From the NCBI GenBank assembly GCA_030841105.1, contig JAVEDE010000076.1, positions 1-64,000 on the forward strand: DNA of 64,000 bases. Direction: 5' to 3'. Source of the stretch: Pyrinomonadaceae bacterium. GTDB taxonomy: Bacteria; Acidobacteriota; Blastocatellia; Pyrinomonadales; Pyrinomonadaceae. Under the pieces are notes generated by a model. The model made no database searches and was not told the origin of the DNA. It saw only the letters and a list, made by a program, of their open reading frames with translations. Below are positions 35,294 through 43,675 of the stretch, piece after piece. Position 1 is the stretch's first letter, and every line of letters begins with the position of its first letter. The translations under genes and the position numbers were made by a program.

Positions 35294-36643
35294 CTATTTA
35301 AATGCGCCGATGGTCGATTTAATTTGGCTCGCCGACAATACATCCACCATGATATTGCCGTTAACGCCCGTCTGGCCTAGAAATGTCAACGGCGCGTTTC
35401 TGCCGCTTGCTCTGAAACGGTTGGCATGCTCTTGATAATTAGCGACATATTCCTCCGTATCGCTCTCATGCACCATGTACACATAGTAGATGTGGGTTGG
35501 TGCATGCATCATCCCGTGATTCCCATTGTATATGCCTCCCTTGGCGTGGTAGCTGTCGAAACTGTTAACTCCACAGAAGATTACCAAGGCACATGATGAG
35601 ATAAAACCGCAACTCAACCTAGTGGGATAATTCAGGTTTTTTTCGGACCTTCCCTCCATAACCATCTGATTTTGTAACTTTACAGGTGCGACGTGGCTCA
35701 CGCTGCTGTGGTTGTCAATTAAGCCCTCGCTCTCGCTGCTTGAGTCCTCGCTCCCGCTGCTGTGGTTGTCATTTGAGTCCCCTACTTCGTACACCTCCGG
35801 CCTGTTGAAGATGCTCCTCCAGCACCCGACTATAGAGTCCCAACAGCCAGCGGGCTGAACGACTCCCGGGAAAAGAGCGGAAGAAGGGGACACAGCTCTT
35901 TGTGCCACTGATGCTTGCCCCGCACGCCTCATTTTTGCCTGCACGGGCGATTTGTGTGAAGCGGCTCTCATGCCCATCCGATCCGCCTCCGCCTCCATCG
36001 CACGATCCTGTACCACCGCCACGCCCGACCCGAACGGATTGTTGACCCGACCCGCACGCTGCTGCACGACGTGTGTCAATTCGTGTCCCAAAATCTGCTG
36101 CCCCTGCGGCGTGTGCGGGTTGTACTGTCCCTGTGCGAAATACAAATTCGAGCCTTGCGTAAAGGCCAGCGCGCCGATTGCAGACGCCTGCGGCCCCACG
36201 TGGACGCGAACATCCGCGAAACTCGTGCCGAAGAACGATTCCATCTTCTGCTGCACCGCGCCGGGCAACGGCTGACCGCCGCCGCCGAAGTTCGACAGGT
36301 TCGCGGGCAACTGAAACGCCTCGCCGTTTCCATGCCGTTGCACCACCAGATTCTGAGGAGCGGCGCTACGCAGTTGCACCGCCTGATGAGGCACAACTCG
36401 CGGCTGCGCCATTTTCGCTTGCGCGATTCGCTGGAGGTGTGCCGAATGCTGGTTGATGTGTGGATTAGCTGTGCGAGTCTGAGCCACGTTCGGTTGTGAC
36501 ATTCGCGGTTGAATCGGCTGCGCGCCTGCCATCCGCGGCTGGATAGGCGAAGGCGACGTGACGCCGGGTGGCCTGAACCGGCCTCCGATGAACCGGCCTT
36601 GAATGACCGCTCCACGAGCGACTCCACGTTGACCGTTAGCCAT
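35294..36643 (-). CDS. DUF4157 (eCIS core) protein with CNF1-like C-terminal domain
   Basis: A 449-residue protein. N-terminal 100 residues are repetitive (PIQPRMAG, PIQPRMSQ). Residues about 120-230 are the eCIS core domain DUF4157: PGAVQQKMESFFGTSFADVR, then VHVGPQASAIGALAFTQGSN and GHELTHVVQQRAG with the HExxH-like HELTH at 187-191. A Ser/Asn/Asp linker (repeat DNHSS) leads to a C-terminal domain of about 110 residues containing GFISSCALVIFCGVNSFDSY and HAKGG. Cys351 and His366 are 15 residues apart, preceded by I-S-S, like the LSGC Cys and the His of the CNF1/BLF1/CheD deamidase superfamily. I infer a delivered deamidase-like toxin. Two 17-bp tandem repeats lie before the start. Confidence 0.78.
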   Translation of the reverse strand: MANGQRGVARGAVIQGRFIGGRFRPPGVTSPSPIQPRMAGAQPIQPRMSQPNVAQTRTANPHINQHSAHLQRIAQAKMAQPRVVPHQAVQLRSAAPQNLVVQRHGNGEAFQLPANLSNFGGGGQPLPGAVQQKMESFFGTSFADVRVHVGPQASAIGALAFTQGSNLYFAQGQYNPHTPQGQQILGHELTHVVQQRAGRVNNPFGSGVAVVQDRAMEAEADRMGMRAASHKSPVQAKMRRAGQASVAQRAVSPSSALFPGVVQPAGCWDSIVGCWRSIFNRPEVYEVGDSNDNHSSGSEDSSSESEGLIDNHSSVSHVAPVKLQNQMVMEGRSEKNLNYPTRLSCGFISSCALVIFCGVNSFDSYHAKGGIYNGNHGMMHAPTHIYYVYMVHESDTEEYVANYQEHANRFRASGRNAPLTFLGQTGVNGNIMVDVLSASQIKSTIGAFK

Positions 36644-36657
36644 GAGTTTGTTCCTTT

Positions 36658-36691
36658 ATTACGTTAAGAGAGTGATTACGTTAAGAGAGTG
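36658..36691. repeat. Tandem 2 x 17 bp repeat before the DUF4157 gene
   Basis: ATTACGTTAAGAGAGTG occurs twice head to tail, 14 bases upstream of the start codon of the minus-strand DUF4157 gene, so it lies in its leader. It could be an operator duplication or replication slippage. Confidence 0.85.
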
Positions 36692-36956
36692 TCGAAGGCG
36701 GGCGCGTCCGGTTTCAGCCCTCCCGAAAAACTTTTCGAGGAGTGTGCGCCGGTCGCCATCACAACCGCGTGTTTGAGGCGGCAGAACAATATCATGCATA
36801 TATGGAAAAAACAATAAATTGACGGCTGCCTGATGCGTCAATTTGAAATTCCTAGCCAGCATTTATGCGGCTCACATTCTCAAAGTGCATGACTGCGTTA
36901 CCGCCACGCCAACAACTTAAAGACGCGGCCGGATGGTGAAGTAACCGCAGCTTGAT
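36692..36956. other. Gap with no supported gene
   Basis: About 265 bases between the leader of the DUF4157 gene and the end of the ABC exporter gene. I see no gene, hairpin or clear promoter in it. Confidence 0.5.
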
Positions 36957-38762
36957 TCAACGGGTCACGTCGGGCGCAAATTCGATGTCCAGAGTTCTCG
37001 ATATTTTGTCTATGTTCAAGCTGCGCGCGGAGGCGTTGAAGATTTCGCGGTAGGTTCCGTTCTTGTCATAGAGTTCTTCGTGCGTGCCGTGTTCGATGGC
37101 GCGACCCTCTTTCAAGACATAGATGATGTCCGCATCTATGATCTGCGAGATGCTGTGCGAGATGACCACGACGGTGCGGTCTTCTTTGATCGCGTCGAGA
37201 CTGTTCTTGATTTGCTCGGTGGCGACGGCATCGAGGCTGGCGGTCGGTTCGTCCAAAAATATGATCTGCGGGTTTTTCAGAAAGAGCCGCGCGATGGCGA
37301 TGCGCTGTTGTTGCCCGCCGGAGAGCAACTGCGCGTCCGATTCGTATTTCTGCGGCAGCCTCTCGATCTGTTCGTGCAGGAAGGCTTTGCGCGCCGCCGC
37401 TTCGATCTCCGGGAAAGAGGCTTTGAGATTCCCGTAGCGAATGTTCTCCTCGATCGTGCCTTTGAAGATGTGGTTCTTTTGCAGGACTAAGCCGATTTTG
37501 CGTCGGAGCAGATCAGTCTCGTACTCGGCAAGCTCTTTGCCGTCGAGTAGAATCCGGCCGCTCGTCGGCTGGTAAAACCTCGTCAGCAGATTGAGCAGCG
37601 TGGATTTTCCCGCGCCGGAGAGGCCGACGAACGCGACGGTCTTCCCGTGCGGTATTTTCATGTTGATGTGGTGCAGAGCCTGTGTGCCGTTCGGGTAAGT
37701 GAAATTCACGTCAATCAACTCGAAGCTGCCTTCAAGAGTCGCCACTCCGAGTTTGCCGCTCGACTCAATCTGATCGTCTGCATCGAGAATCTGAAAGTAG
37801 CCTTCGGCGTAAGTCAGCGCGTCGTTCATCTCGTCGTAAATCCGGTGCAGTTGTCTGATCGGCGCGGAGACGTTATTGAACAGCATGATGTGGAACATGA
37901 TCGCGCCGATTGACATGCGGCTGTCGAGGACGAGATACGCCGTCAGGATGATGATCAGCACGACGCCGATCTGTTCGAGAAAGGTTTTCAACCCGTCGAA
38001 GAGGAAGTTGGTCTGCCGTTGTTTCAACTGCGCGGTGACGAGGTTTTGCTGCAAGCGAAACTGTTTCTCTTTTTCGTACTCTTCACGCACGAACGACTTG
38101 ATGACGACGATGGATTGAATGATGTTGTGAAGGCCGTTGTTTTTCGTCTCGCGCAGCGCGCGCAATCCGCGCCGCGCGCCCTTGAGCATCGAAGCCTGTC
38201 TCTGGCTCAACAGAAAATAGATGGGCAGGATCGCCGCCGCCACCAGCCCGACGTAAGTGTTGGCGTAGAACATGACGATTAACGCCATGATCGCGTTGGC
38301 GAACAAAGGCAGGATATCTATGAACGCGCTCTGCACGAGTTTCGTCAGACTCTCCGCCCCGCGGTCAATGCGCGTCTGGAGGATGCCGGTCTGGTTGTCG
38401 GCGTCGCTATAAAAGGCGAGTTGATAGGTGAGGATTTTTTCGACCGCCGACTGCGAGAGGCGGCTCGACACGTTGACGCGAATTTTCTCGCCGAAGAGGT
38501 TCTGCCCGTACTTCAACCCGGTGTTGAGAATCTCTTTGCCGAAAAGGATGGCGCTGATGAGCAGCAACAGCGAAGCCCCTTCGGTCGCCGTCTTGCCTTC
38601 TCTCAGAAGCCCTTCGATGGTGTCCACCGTGTAGCGCAAAACTATCGGATTAACTTGCGCCGCGAAAGCGCCGAGCAGCGTCAGCACCAGCGAGAAGATG
38701 ACCCAGCGGCGATAAGGCTTCACAAAGGGTGTTAACCGCCGGATGATTTGCCAGATACTCAT
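36957..38762 (-). CDS. ABC exporter, MsbA/lipid-peptide type (TM-ATPase fusion)
   Basis: A 601-residue half-transporter. Residues about 1-320 hold six transmembrane helices (VIFSLVLTLLGAFAAQVNPI, LLLLISAILFGKEIL, NAIMALIVMFYANTYVGLVA, VVLIIILTAYLVLD). The ATPase has every motif: FVGLSGAGKSTLLNLLTRFY (Walker A), the Q-loop LVLQKNHIF, LLSGGQQQRIAIARLFLKNP (signature), IIFLDEPTASLD (Walker B) and VVISHSISQI (H-loop). It functions as a homodimer to export lipids, peptides or drugs. ATG 38762 is preferred; a TTG at 38798 would add an unconserved lead. Confidence 0.94.
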   Translation of the reverse strand: MSIWQIIRRLTPFVKPYRRWVIFSLVLTLLGAFAAQVNPIVLRYTVDTIEGLLREGKTATEGASLLLLISAILFGKEILNTGLKYGQNLFGEKIRVNVSSRLSQSAVEKILTYQLAFYSDADNQTGILQTRIDRGAESLTKLVQSAFIDILPLFANAIMALIVMFYANTYVGLVAAAILPIYFLLSQRQASMLKGARRGLRALRETKNNGLHNIIQSIVVIKSFVREEYEKEKQFRLQQNLVTAQLKQRQTNFLFDGLKTFLEQIGVVLIIILTAYLVLDSRMSIGAIMFHIMLFNNVSAPIRQLHRIYDEMNDALTYAEGYFQILDADDQIESSGKLGVATLEGSFELIDVNFTYPNGTQALHHINMKIPHGKTVAFVGLSGAGKSTLLNLLTRFYQPTSGRILLDGKELAEYETDLLRRKIGLVLQKNHIFKGTIEENIRYGNLKASFPEIEAAARKAFLHEQIERLPQKYESDAQLLSGGQQQRIAIARLFLKNPQIIFLDEPTASLDAVATEQIKNSLDAIKEDRTVVVISHSISQIIDADIIYVLKEGRAIEHGTHEELYDKNGTYREIFNASARSLNIDKISRTLDIEFAPDVTR

Positions 38763-39008
38763 ATGAGCAATCTTAAAAGAGTTTCCCCCGATTGCCAAAA
38801 ACGTAGTCCTGCGAGACGGCCGGGCGTGTCTGTGGCGGCGTTTGTATGCGTCCGATCTTTTCGTTTGATACTATTCCCGGCGGCGGGCGTTTGATATCTT
38901 TACCGCAAGCGTGAGCGCGGCGGGTCGGTGTGAAGAAATGATCGAATAGCGTCAAACGGAAAGCCGCCGCGGCGTGCTATCAGTCAGTCGAAGGAGATGA
39001 ATAGTGAG

Positions 39009-39557
39009 ATGACGACTTTAAAGATCAACCGGCCGGACGAGACCGAGTATCAGGCTTACTACGGCAAGTACGTCTCGCTCGTCCAGGGCGACGACATCAT
39101 CGCGGCGTTGAGCGGTCAAATATCCGAGACGCTCGCGCTCCTGCGAAGCGTGCCGGAGTCGGAGGCGGGCTTCCGCTACGCCGACGGCAAGTGGAGCATC
39201 AAGGAACTCGTCGGGCACATCATTGACGGCGAGCGCATCTTCGCCTACCGCGCGCTGCGCTTCGCGCGCAACGACCGGACGCCCCTGCCCGGTTTCGAGC
39301 AGGACGACTACATCCGCCACGCCTCGTTCGACGCCTGCTCGCTCGGCGACCTCGCCGCGGAGTTCGAGAGTGTCAGGCAGTCTACGCTTTTCCTGTTCAG
39401 GCATCTGGACGCGGACGCGTGGCGGCGCAGAGGCATGGCGAGCGAGAACGAGGTGAGCGTGCGCGCCCTCGCCTACATCATCGCGGGGCACGAGTTGCAC
39501 CACGCGGGGATTCTGCGCGACAGGTATCTGTCGCCGTCGGCCGCGCCGTCGAGTTAG
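39009..39557 (+). CDS. DinB-family metal-binding protein
   Basis: A 182-residue four-helix-bundle protein of the DinB/YfiT superfamily. Metal-ligand histidines are in KWSIKELVGHIIDGERIF (the H-x(3)-D/E helix) and YIIAGHELHHAGILRDRYL, the family's C-terminal signature; FEQDDYIRHASFD lies between. DinB-like proteins include thiol-dependent S-transferases (bacillithiol/mycothiol). ATG 39009 has AAGGAG 12 bases upstream; ATG 38997 is too close to that site. It precedes a damaged methyltransferase gene. Confidence 0.88.
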   Translation: MTTLKINRPDETEYQAYYGKYVSLVQGDDIIAALSGQISETLALLRSVPESEAGFRYADGKWSIKELVGHIIDGERIFAYRALRFARNDRTPLPGFEQDDYIRHASFDACSLGDLAAEFESVRQSTLFLFRHLDADAWRRRGMASENEVSVRALAYIIAGHELHHAGILRDRYLSPSAAPSS

Positions 39558-39604
39558 AGAGTCGCGCACGACGCGCGCCCCGCGCCATTCATTCGTGCGA
39601 AGAG

Positions 39605-40267
39605 ATGATGACTCATTCTCAGGGCAGCTTGTCGAGGGAACTGACCGAGGCCGAAAAGCAGTTACTACTTGCCGCCGGGTGGCTCAGGAGTCGCTACGGC
39701 CTGATGGCGGGGATGGACGCGAGCAAACTCGACCGCGAGAATCTCGAAGCGTTCGGGCGCGTGTGGATGGGTCAGCACCTCGTCGAATGGACTGACGCGT
39801 ACCAAAGTTTAGTCTCACGCGGTTACCTGTCGGAGCACGGCGGAGAGTTTGCGCTGACCGGAGAGGGCGGCGCGGCGAGAAAAACTTTAGAAGTCGAACA
39901 CCCCCTGTGGCTGTACGAGTACGACAACTTTTTCGACGCGGCGGAACAGAGCGACGCCCACGCGCTCTTTTGCGAGCGGGTCTACGGGCGGAATCTGTGC
40001 CAGCACGGGCTGGCCGACCTCTCGCAGTTGGACAAACTGAACCCGAAGCCCGGCACTGGCGCAAGAAACTCGCCGCCCTCGAACAACTCAAACCCGAGTT
40101 TGAAAAAGAAAGCAACCTCGACCTCTACTAATACCGCCACAGCGAAGCCCTCCGCTACGCCAACTGGGATTCCACCAAACGCAGCCGCCACCTCTACCAC
40201 GTCCGTCTCCAGCCGCCACGGCGTCTATCTCCACACCCAAACAGAAAAGGCTACCCTACGCGGATAG
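39605..40267 (+). pseudogene. Truncated methyltransferase-like gene (N-terminal winged-helix part only)
   Basis: The first 145 codons look like the N-terminal dimerisation/winged-helix region of a SAM-dependent methyltransferase: SLSRELTEAEKQLLLAAGWL, LVSRGYLSEHGGEFALTGEG and WLYEYDNFFDAAEQSDAHAL. After DLSQLDKL the frame runs into Ser/Thr/Asn/Pro noise (SPPSNNSNPSLKKKATSTST) and stops at 40,267, with no SAM-binding GxGxG domain. The break coincides with the start of another coding-like frame (40,045-40,281). The gene end was probably lost when the neighbouring DNA was acquired or deleted. Confidence 0.6.
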
Positions 40268-40281
40268 CCTCTTCCCGTTAA
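40045..40281 (+). pseudogene. Coding relic with an internal stop next to the tRNA site
   Basis: In a different frame from the truncated methyltransferase, EARHWRKKLAALEQLKPEFE, then ESNLDLY, a TAA at 40,129, then YRHSEALRYANWDSTKRSRH and VRLQPPRR continue in frame to a TAA at 40,279. The amino-acid composition is normal protein on both sides of the stop. It seems to be the C-terminal part of a lost gene with one nonsense mutation. Family unknown. A weak hairpin (AGGCTA with TAGCCT) lies at its end. Confidence 0.45.
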
Positions 40282-40287
40282 CATCTA

Positions 40288-40335
40288 TTGGTGGAGCAGA
40301 GGAGGGTCGAACTCCTGACCTCCGCATTGCGAACG
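40288..40335. repeat. Left 48-bp direct repeat (attachment site)
   Basis: This 48-bp block is identical to 47,918-47,965 and equals the 3' half of a tRNA-Ala gene on the minus strand, from the anticodon loop to the encoded CCA. Sequence outside differs at once (CTTTCTA here, GCTAGTT at the other copy). Together the copies bound the element with the integrase and Argonaute genes. Confidence 0.92.
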
Positions 40336-40366
40336 CTTTCTAACCTGCCAACTGAGCTACTGCCCT
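40289..40366 (-). tRNA. tRNA-Ala(CGC)-like, degenerate 5' half
   Basis: Read on the minus strand: acceptor AGGGCAG pairs with CTGCTCC except for the first base; it includes the G3-U70 pair that marks alanine tRNAs. The D-arm begins TAGCTCAGTTGGCAG, the anticodon loop is TTCGCAA (anticodon CGC), the T-arm stem AGGAG/CTCCT is perfect, and CCA is encoded. The second strand of the D-stem and the 5' strand of the anticodon stem are wrong (GTTAGAAAGCG instead of a sequence pairing with TGCGG). So it is probably not functional and marks an integration site whose 5' part belongs to the element. Confidence 0.6.
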
Positions 40367-40496
40367 AAGCCCATGTCAAAAATAAAGGGGATTATGGTGT
40401 GTCAGGAAATGCAATAGCGAGCGGCAGCTGGTAGGTAACAACTTTCACGCTTCAAAGTGTCCTTCAAAGTGTCCTCGATAAACGGAGGCACAGAAG

Positions 40497-41657
40497 ATGG
40501 CAAGGGATAGAAGCGGATATATTTTTCAAGACAAGCAAGGAAGTTGGTATGCGCGGACAACGGTGACGGGGGCAGACGGCAAACGTCGCAACGTAAAACG
40601 TCGCGCTAAAGACAAGACGGAAGCTAAAGAATGACTAAAAGGGTTGCTAGGGCAGATTGAAGATGAAGGAAGTAATGCCGTTGATGCTGCCCGCGTAACC
40701 TTCAATGATTTGGCGGCACATTACGAGAGCACGTATTTGAAGCCCGCCGAATACAGGAACGGGAGAAAGATAGCTGGCCTTCGTGACGTGGAACGACCGC
40801 TAGGGTGTCTGAGAAACTTCCGCGCATATTTTGGTAAGCGAAGACTTCGGGAAATCACCTACGGAGATATTCACTCCTATCGCGCCCACTGATTACAAAC
40901 ACCCACACAGCATAAGAAGGAACGTTCAATCGCAGATTGGAACAGGGAAGCTGCCGTACTGAGGCGAATGCTTAATATCGCTTTACGCGAAGGGTGGATT
41001 GTGAAGAATCCCTTCAATGGCGGCGAGCCGCTTATCATCATCAGCTTCGAGCGAAGGCGCGAGCGCATCTTAACCATTGACGAAGAAAAACGTTTGCTTG
41101 ATGCGTGCAGCGAACATCATCAAAGGAAACATCTGCGGCCTTTGCTCATTTGCCTTCTCGACACTGGCGCGAGGAAGTCAGAAATGCTGAAACTTCGCTG
41201 GCGTTCAGTCTGTTTTACGACGCGCCTCATTACCATCGAAGGGATGACTACAAAGACATTGAAAACGCGGCAAGTAGCGATGACGGAGCGCGTATATCAG
41301 GAATTGTCAGTTATTCGGAACGCTTCTTCTAAAGAGCCAGACGCGCTGGTCTTCGGTATCACCAGCAACGTGAAGCATTCTTTCACATCCGTTTGCAAAG
41401 CGGCGGGCGTTAAGTACGGCGGGATTGACGGCCTAACGCTTCATTCTTTGCGCCATACAGCCGCCACAAGGCTCGTTCAAGGGCATCTGCCGCTACAGAT
41501 GGTCGGACGTATTTTAGGACATTCACAGCCGCAAACGACCTACCGTTACTTGTCTGCTAATGCGGAGACGGCGGCACAAGCTGCGGCAATCCTAGAAGCA
41601 TTCCAAACTAAACCGAGCGGAAGGGAAGTTGACCCGCCCTCAGATGTTATTCATTAA
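40497..41657 (+). pseudogene. Tyrosine recombinase/integrase broken by two in-frame TGA codons
   Basis: One frame of 387 codons, interrupted only by TGA at 40,632 and TGA at 40,890. It starts ARDRSGYIFQDKQGSWYART (AP2-like arm-binding start), has the core-binding domain NDLAAHYESTYLKPAEYRNG and the C-terminal catalytic domain: LLDTGARKSEMLKLRW (first Arg), HSLRHTAATRLV (H-x-x-R) and LGHSQPQTTYRYLS (His and Tyr nucleophile). The second TGA falls at Y-R-A-H-stop-L-Q, where integrases usually have Arg, so CGA to TGA is likely; the first may also be CGA or TGG. An internal ATG at 40,968 could still make the catalytic part. It lies next to the left repeat as expected of an integrase gene. Confidence 0.85.
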
Positions 41658-41696
41658 GCGCGTGCGGGTATGGAGCGCAGATGAAGTTATTAATTT

Positions 41697-41749
41697 GTAA
41701 CAGCGGTAACAGACTAAACAGGATATAGCCATGCTGTTGCCGCTGTTAC
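41697..41749. repeat. 16-bp inverted repeat with TGTTAC/GTAACA units
   Basis: GTAACAGCGGTAACAG (41,697-41,712) faces CTGTTGCCGCTGTTAC (41,734-41,749) with one G-T wobble; a further CTGTTAC follows at once. Each arm is itself a tandem of GTAACAG-like units. There is no T-run; it could be a recombinase or regulator binding site as well as a terminator. Confidence 0.75.
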
Positions 41750-41853
41750 TACTGTTACCCCACCGGGCATATTACTTTCCTGAAGATGTATCGGTTGTGA
41801 CGATGCGCTGCATGATAATAAAAATGAAACATCTACGAACTTCAACTTGTAGG

Positions 41854-41985
41854 TTATATTTTGAGTGCCGTCTTGCTAGTCTTCGTACTCGATATTGAGG
41901 GCTTGAGTTTTTGTTTTTTCTCGCACTTACGCAGAGATTCGACCACTTCCTTGCGGATGCGCTGGGCAACATATTCGGCTGGCAT
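41854..41985 (-). CDS. Possible 43-residue small protein
   Basis: ATG at 41985 opens PAEYVAQRIRKEVVESLRKC, a normal amphipathic helix, followed by a Lys/Ser/Thr tail to a TAA. No ribosome site is evident. It may be a genuine small protein or chance; context gives no role. Confidence 0.25.
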   Translation of the reverse strand: MPAEYVAQRIRKEVVESLRKCEKKQKLKPSISSTKTSKTALKI

Positions 41986-42055
41986 TTTTAGGGATTAATT
42001 ATCTTACTTATACGATAGCAAATAAGTAGAATACGTCAAATGACTTATACACAGG

Positions 42056-42064
42056 TGGTATAAT
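42056..42064 (+). promoter_or_regulatory. Extended -10 promoter for the SMEK-APAZ/Argonaute operon
   Basis: TGGTATAAT at 42,056-42,064 is a perfect -10 box with a TG extension, 40 bases before the start codon of the SMEK-APAZ gene. No good -35 is found at 17 bases, which extended -10 promoters tolerate. Confidence 0.6.
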
Positions 42065-42103
42065 CCTTGTGCTATAGCAGAGAGTCGGTATTAGCGAATC
42101 TTT

Positions 42104-43672
42104 ATGGGCAACCTCCTTCACACCCGCGGAAGAATCACAGAGCTACTCGGGATTTTTGCTTACCAAGCAAAGGCTTATTCCGCATCTGGGAACACTGATT
42201 TTAATAAGGTTTCTGAAGATGTATTAGTTCCTCTCTTTAGATTGATTTTCAACCTACCAGACCTCAAAAACTTAAACACGGAAACTAAAACGAACTTTCC
42301 AGCAATTGACCTAGCAGATGCTAAAGCAGGTGTTGCTTTTCAAGTTACAGCTACGTCAGATAGTCAAAAAATCAAAGACACACTAAAGACCTTCGTTGAA
42401 AATGGCTTGTACCAGCAATACCCACGCTTAGCCTTTTATATAATCACTGAAAAAAAGGACTCGTATCCTGAAAAGGCTTTTGCCGATATAGTTCAGGGGA
42501 AATTTGAATTCAATATTGGCACAGACATTATTGACTATAGAGATTTAGTAAAGATTTGTAATCAATTTCAGCTTGATAGGGCCAGTAAAATAAAGAGGAT
42601 TCTTGAGGCCAATTTTGGTAGAGGCGATTACTCAGTCTTTAGTGAAAAGCAAACGGAGCCGTTTGAGGAAGTTCACCTAAACTTAATTGACGTCTCTTTC
42701 CCAGATAAACTTTATACGGCTAACTTGCTTATTGATAGAGATGAAATAATCGAGAATGCCCGTGGTGCATTAAAGAAGAATGACCCCACCAGAGCTATTA
42801 TCCGGCACTATATTATTGACCAACTGAAACTTGATTTTTTCTCAGGCTGGCATCTGTATAAAAACCAGCTAATCACTTTTCACAATCTTCATGATGACAA
42901 TACGTTCCTTTCTAAAATCATTGACGAGGGTTCGATTGAGCCAATTAAAACAGAAAGTTTTTATACCGTTAACGGCAAGATTGACGAGGATAAAGAGAGG
43001 GTATTTAAAACCTTATTAAGAAAAATTCTCCAAGAACAACTGTACCAGCAGAATGTTGAATGGCAATTTGAAGAAGGTCTTTTCATTTTTATAGAAAACG
43101 GGAATGAAAGAAAGACCAAGAAAACAGTGAAACGAAAAAAGGATGGCGAGGTAGTTGAGGCTGAACTTACCATCTATAAGCGATTCGAGACATGGATAGG
43201 CGAAAAAGAAAGTAATCGCGCTGTTCTCGAAAGATTTATGAAAATGGATAGCCCTGACGATGTGTGGTACTACAAGCACAGAGCGTTTGAGGCTAGATTC
43301 AAGCACATCAGTAATAAATGGTTCCTGTTAATCCTGCCTGACTGGTTCTTTAGTTATGACTGCTTTCATAAGTCTAGGTTTCATGCCGATGACCTCAAAT
43401 GGCTTAAAAGAAAATCTAATACGGGAATTGTTTTTACCGACTTCAGGTTTATACAGTTCTTCCTAAAGAACAGGGGTAATGATTTACTCCAGGGCAAGAA
43501 CACGAATCGTCCTTTGCGGTTCGGGGATATTGTTTCATTTGAAAATGCTCCCTTCCTTTATGACGAAGCTTGGAACCCGCCCGAACAGAAAAAGAAAAGG
43601 GGAAAGAAAAAAGCTGTAGAAGTAGCAGAAGAAGCAACAGAAGAAAGCGATGAGCAGGATTTGCTTTTTTGA
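42104..43672 (+). CDS. SMEK-APAZ fusion, effector partner of short Argonaute
   Basis: A 522-residue protein in two parts. Residues about 5-170 are a SMEK domain: RITELLGIFAYQAKAYSASG, then FNKVSEDVLVPLFRLIFNLP and NFPAIDLADAKAGVAFQVTA with SDSQKIKDTLKTF, the family's 'N-x-P-x-I-D-L ... A-F-Q-V-T' core, which is read as a predicted nuclease-like (PD-(D/E)xK-type) fold. Residues about 190-490 match the APAZ region that pairs with short Argonautes: YYKHRAFEARFKHISNKWFL, LLILPDWFFSYDCF and IVSFENAPFLYDEAWN. The tail is Lys/Glu-rich. Its stop is three bases before the Argonaute ATG. By analogy with SIR2-, TIR- and DREN-APAZ proteins, it should bind the Argonaute and act when guide and target pair. 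GC is low (near 38-40%), a transfer sign. No clear ribosome site precedes ATG 42104. Confidence 0.88.
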   Translation: MGNLLHTRGRITELLGIFAYQAKAYSASGNTDFNKVSEDVLVPLFRLIFNLPDLKNLNTETKTNFPAIDLADAKAGVAFQVTATSDSQKIKDTLKTFVENGLYQQYPRLAFYIITEKKDSYPEKAFADIVQGKFEFNIGTDIIDYRDLVKICNQFQLDRASKIKRILEANFGRGDYSVFSEKQTEPFEEVHLNLIDVSFPDKLYTANLLIDRDEIIENARGALKKNDPTRAIIRHYIIDQLKLDFFSGWHLYKNQLITFHNLHDDNTFLSKIIDEGSIEPIKTESFYTVNGKIDEDKERVFKTLLRKILQEQLYQQNVEWQFEEGLFIFIENGNERKTKKTVKRKKDGEVVEAELTIYKRFETWIGEKESNRAVLERFMKMDSPDDVWYYKHRAFEARFKHISNKWFLLILPDWFFSYDCFHKSRFHADDLKWLKRKSNTGIVFTDFRFIQFFLKNRGNDLLQGKNTNRPLRFGDIVSFENAPFLYDEAWNPPEQKKKRGKKKAVEVAEEATEESDEQDLLF

Positions 43673-43675
43673 CTT

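Larger units (their letters stand above)
41658..42103. other. Low-GC gap with hairpin and promoter
   Basis: About 450 bases between the integrase and the SMEK-APAZ gene. It holds the hairpin at 41,697-41,749, a weak 43-codon minus-strand frame (41,854-41,985) and the extended -10 promoter at 42,056-42,064. Confidence 0.55.

Noticed and set aside
40497..41657. TGA read as an amino acid throughout the element
   Set aside because: The Argonaute partner gene and others nearby end normally at TGA, so only this gene has internal TGA.
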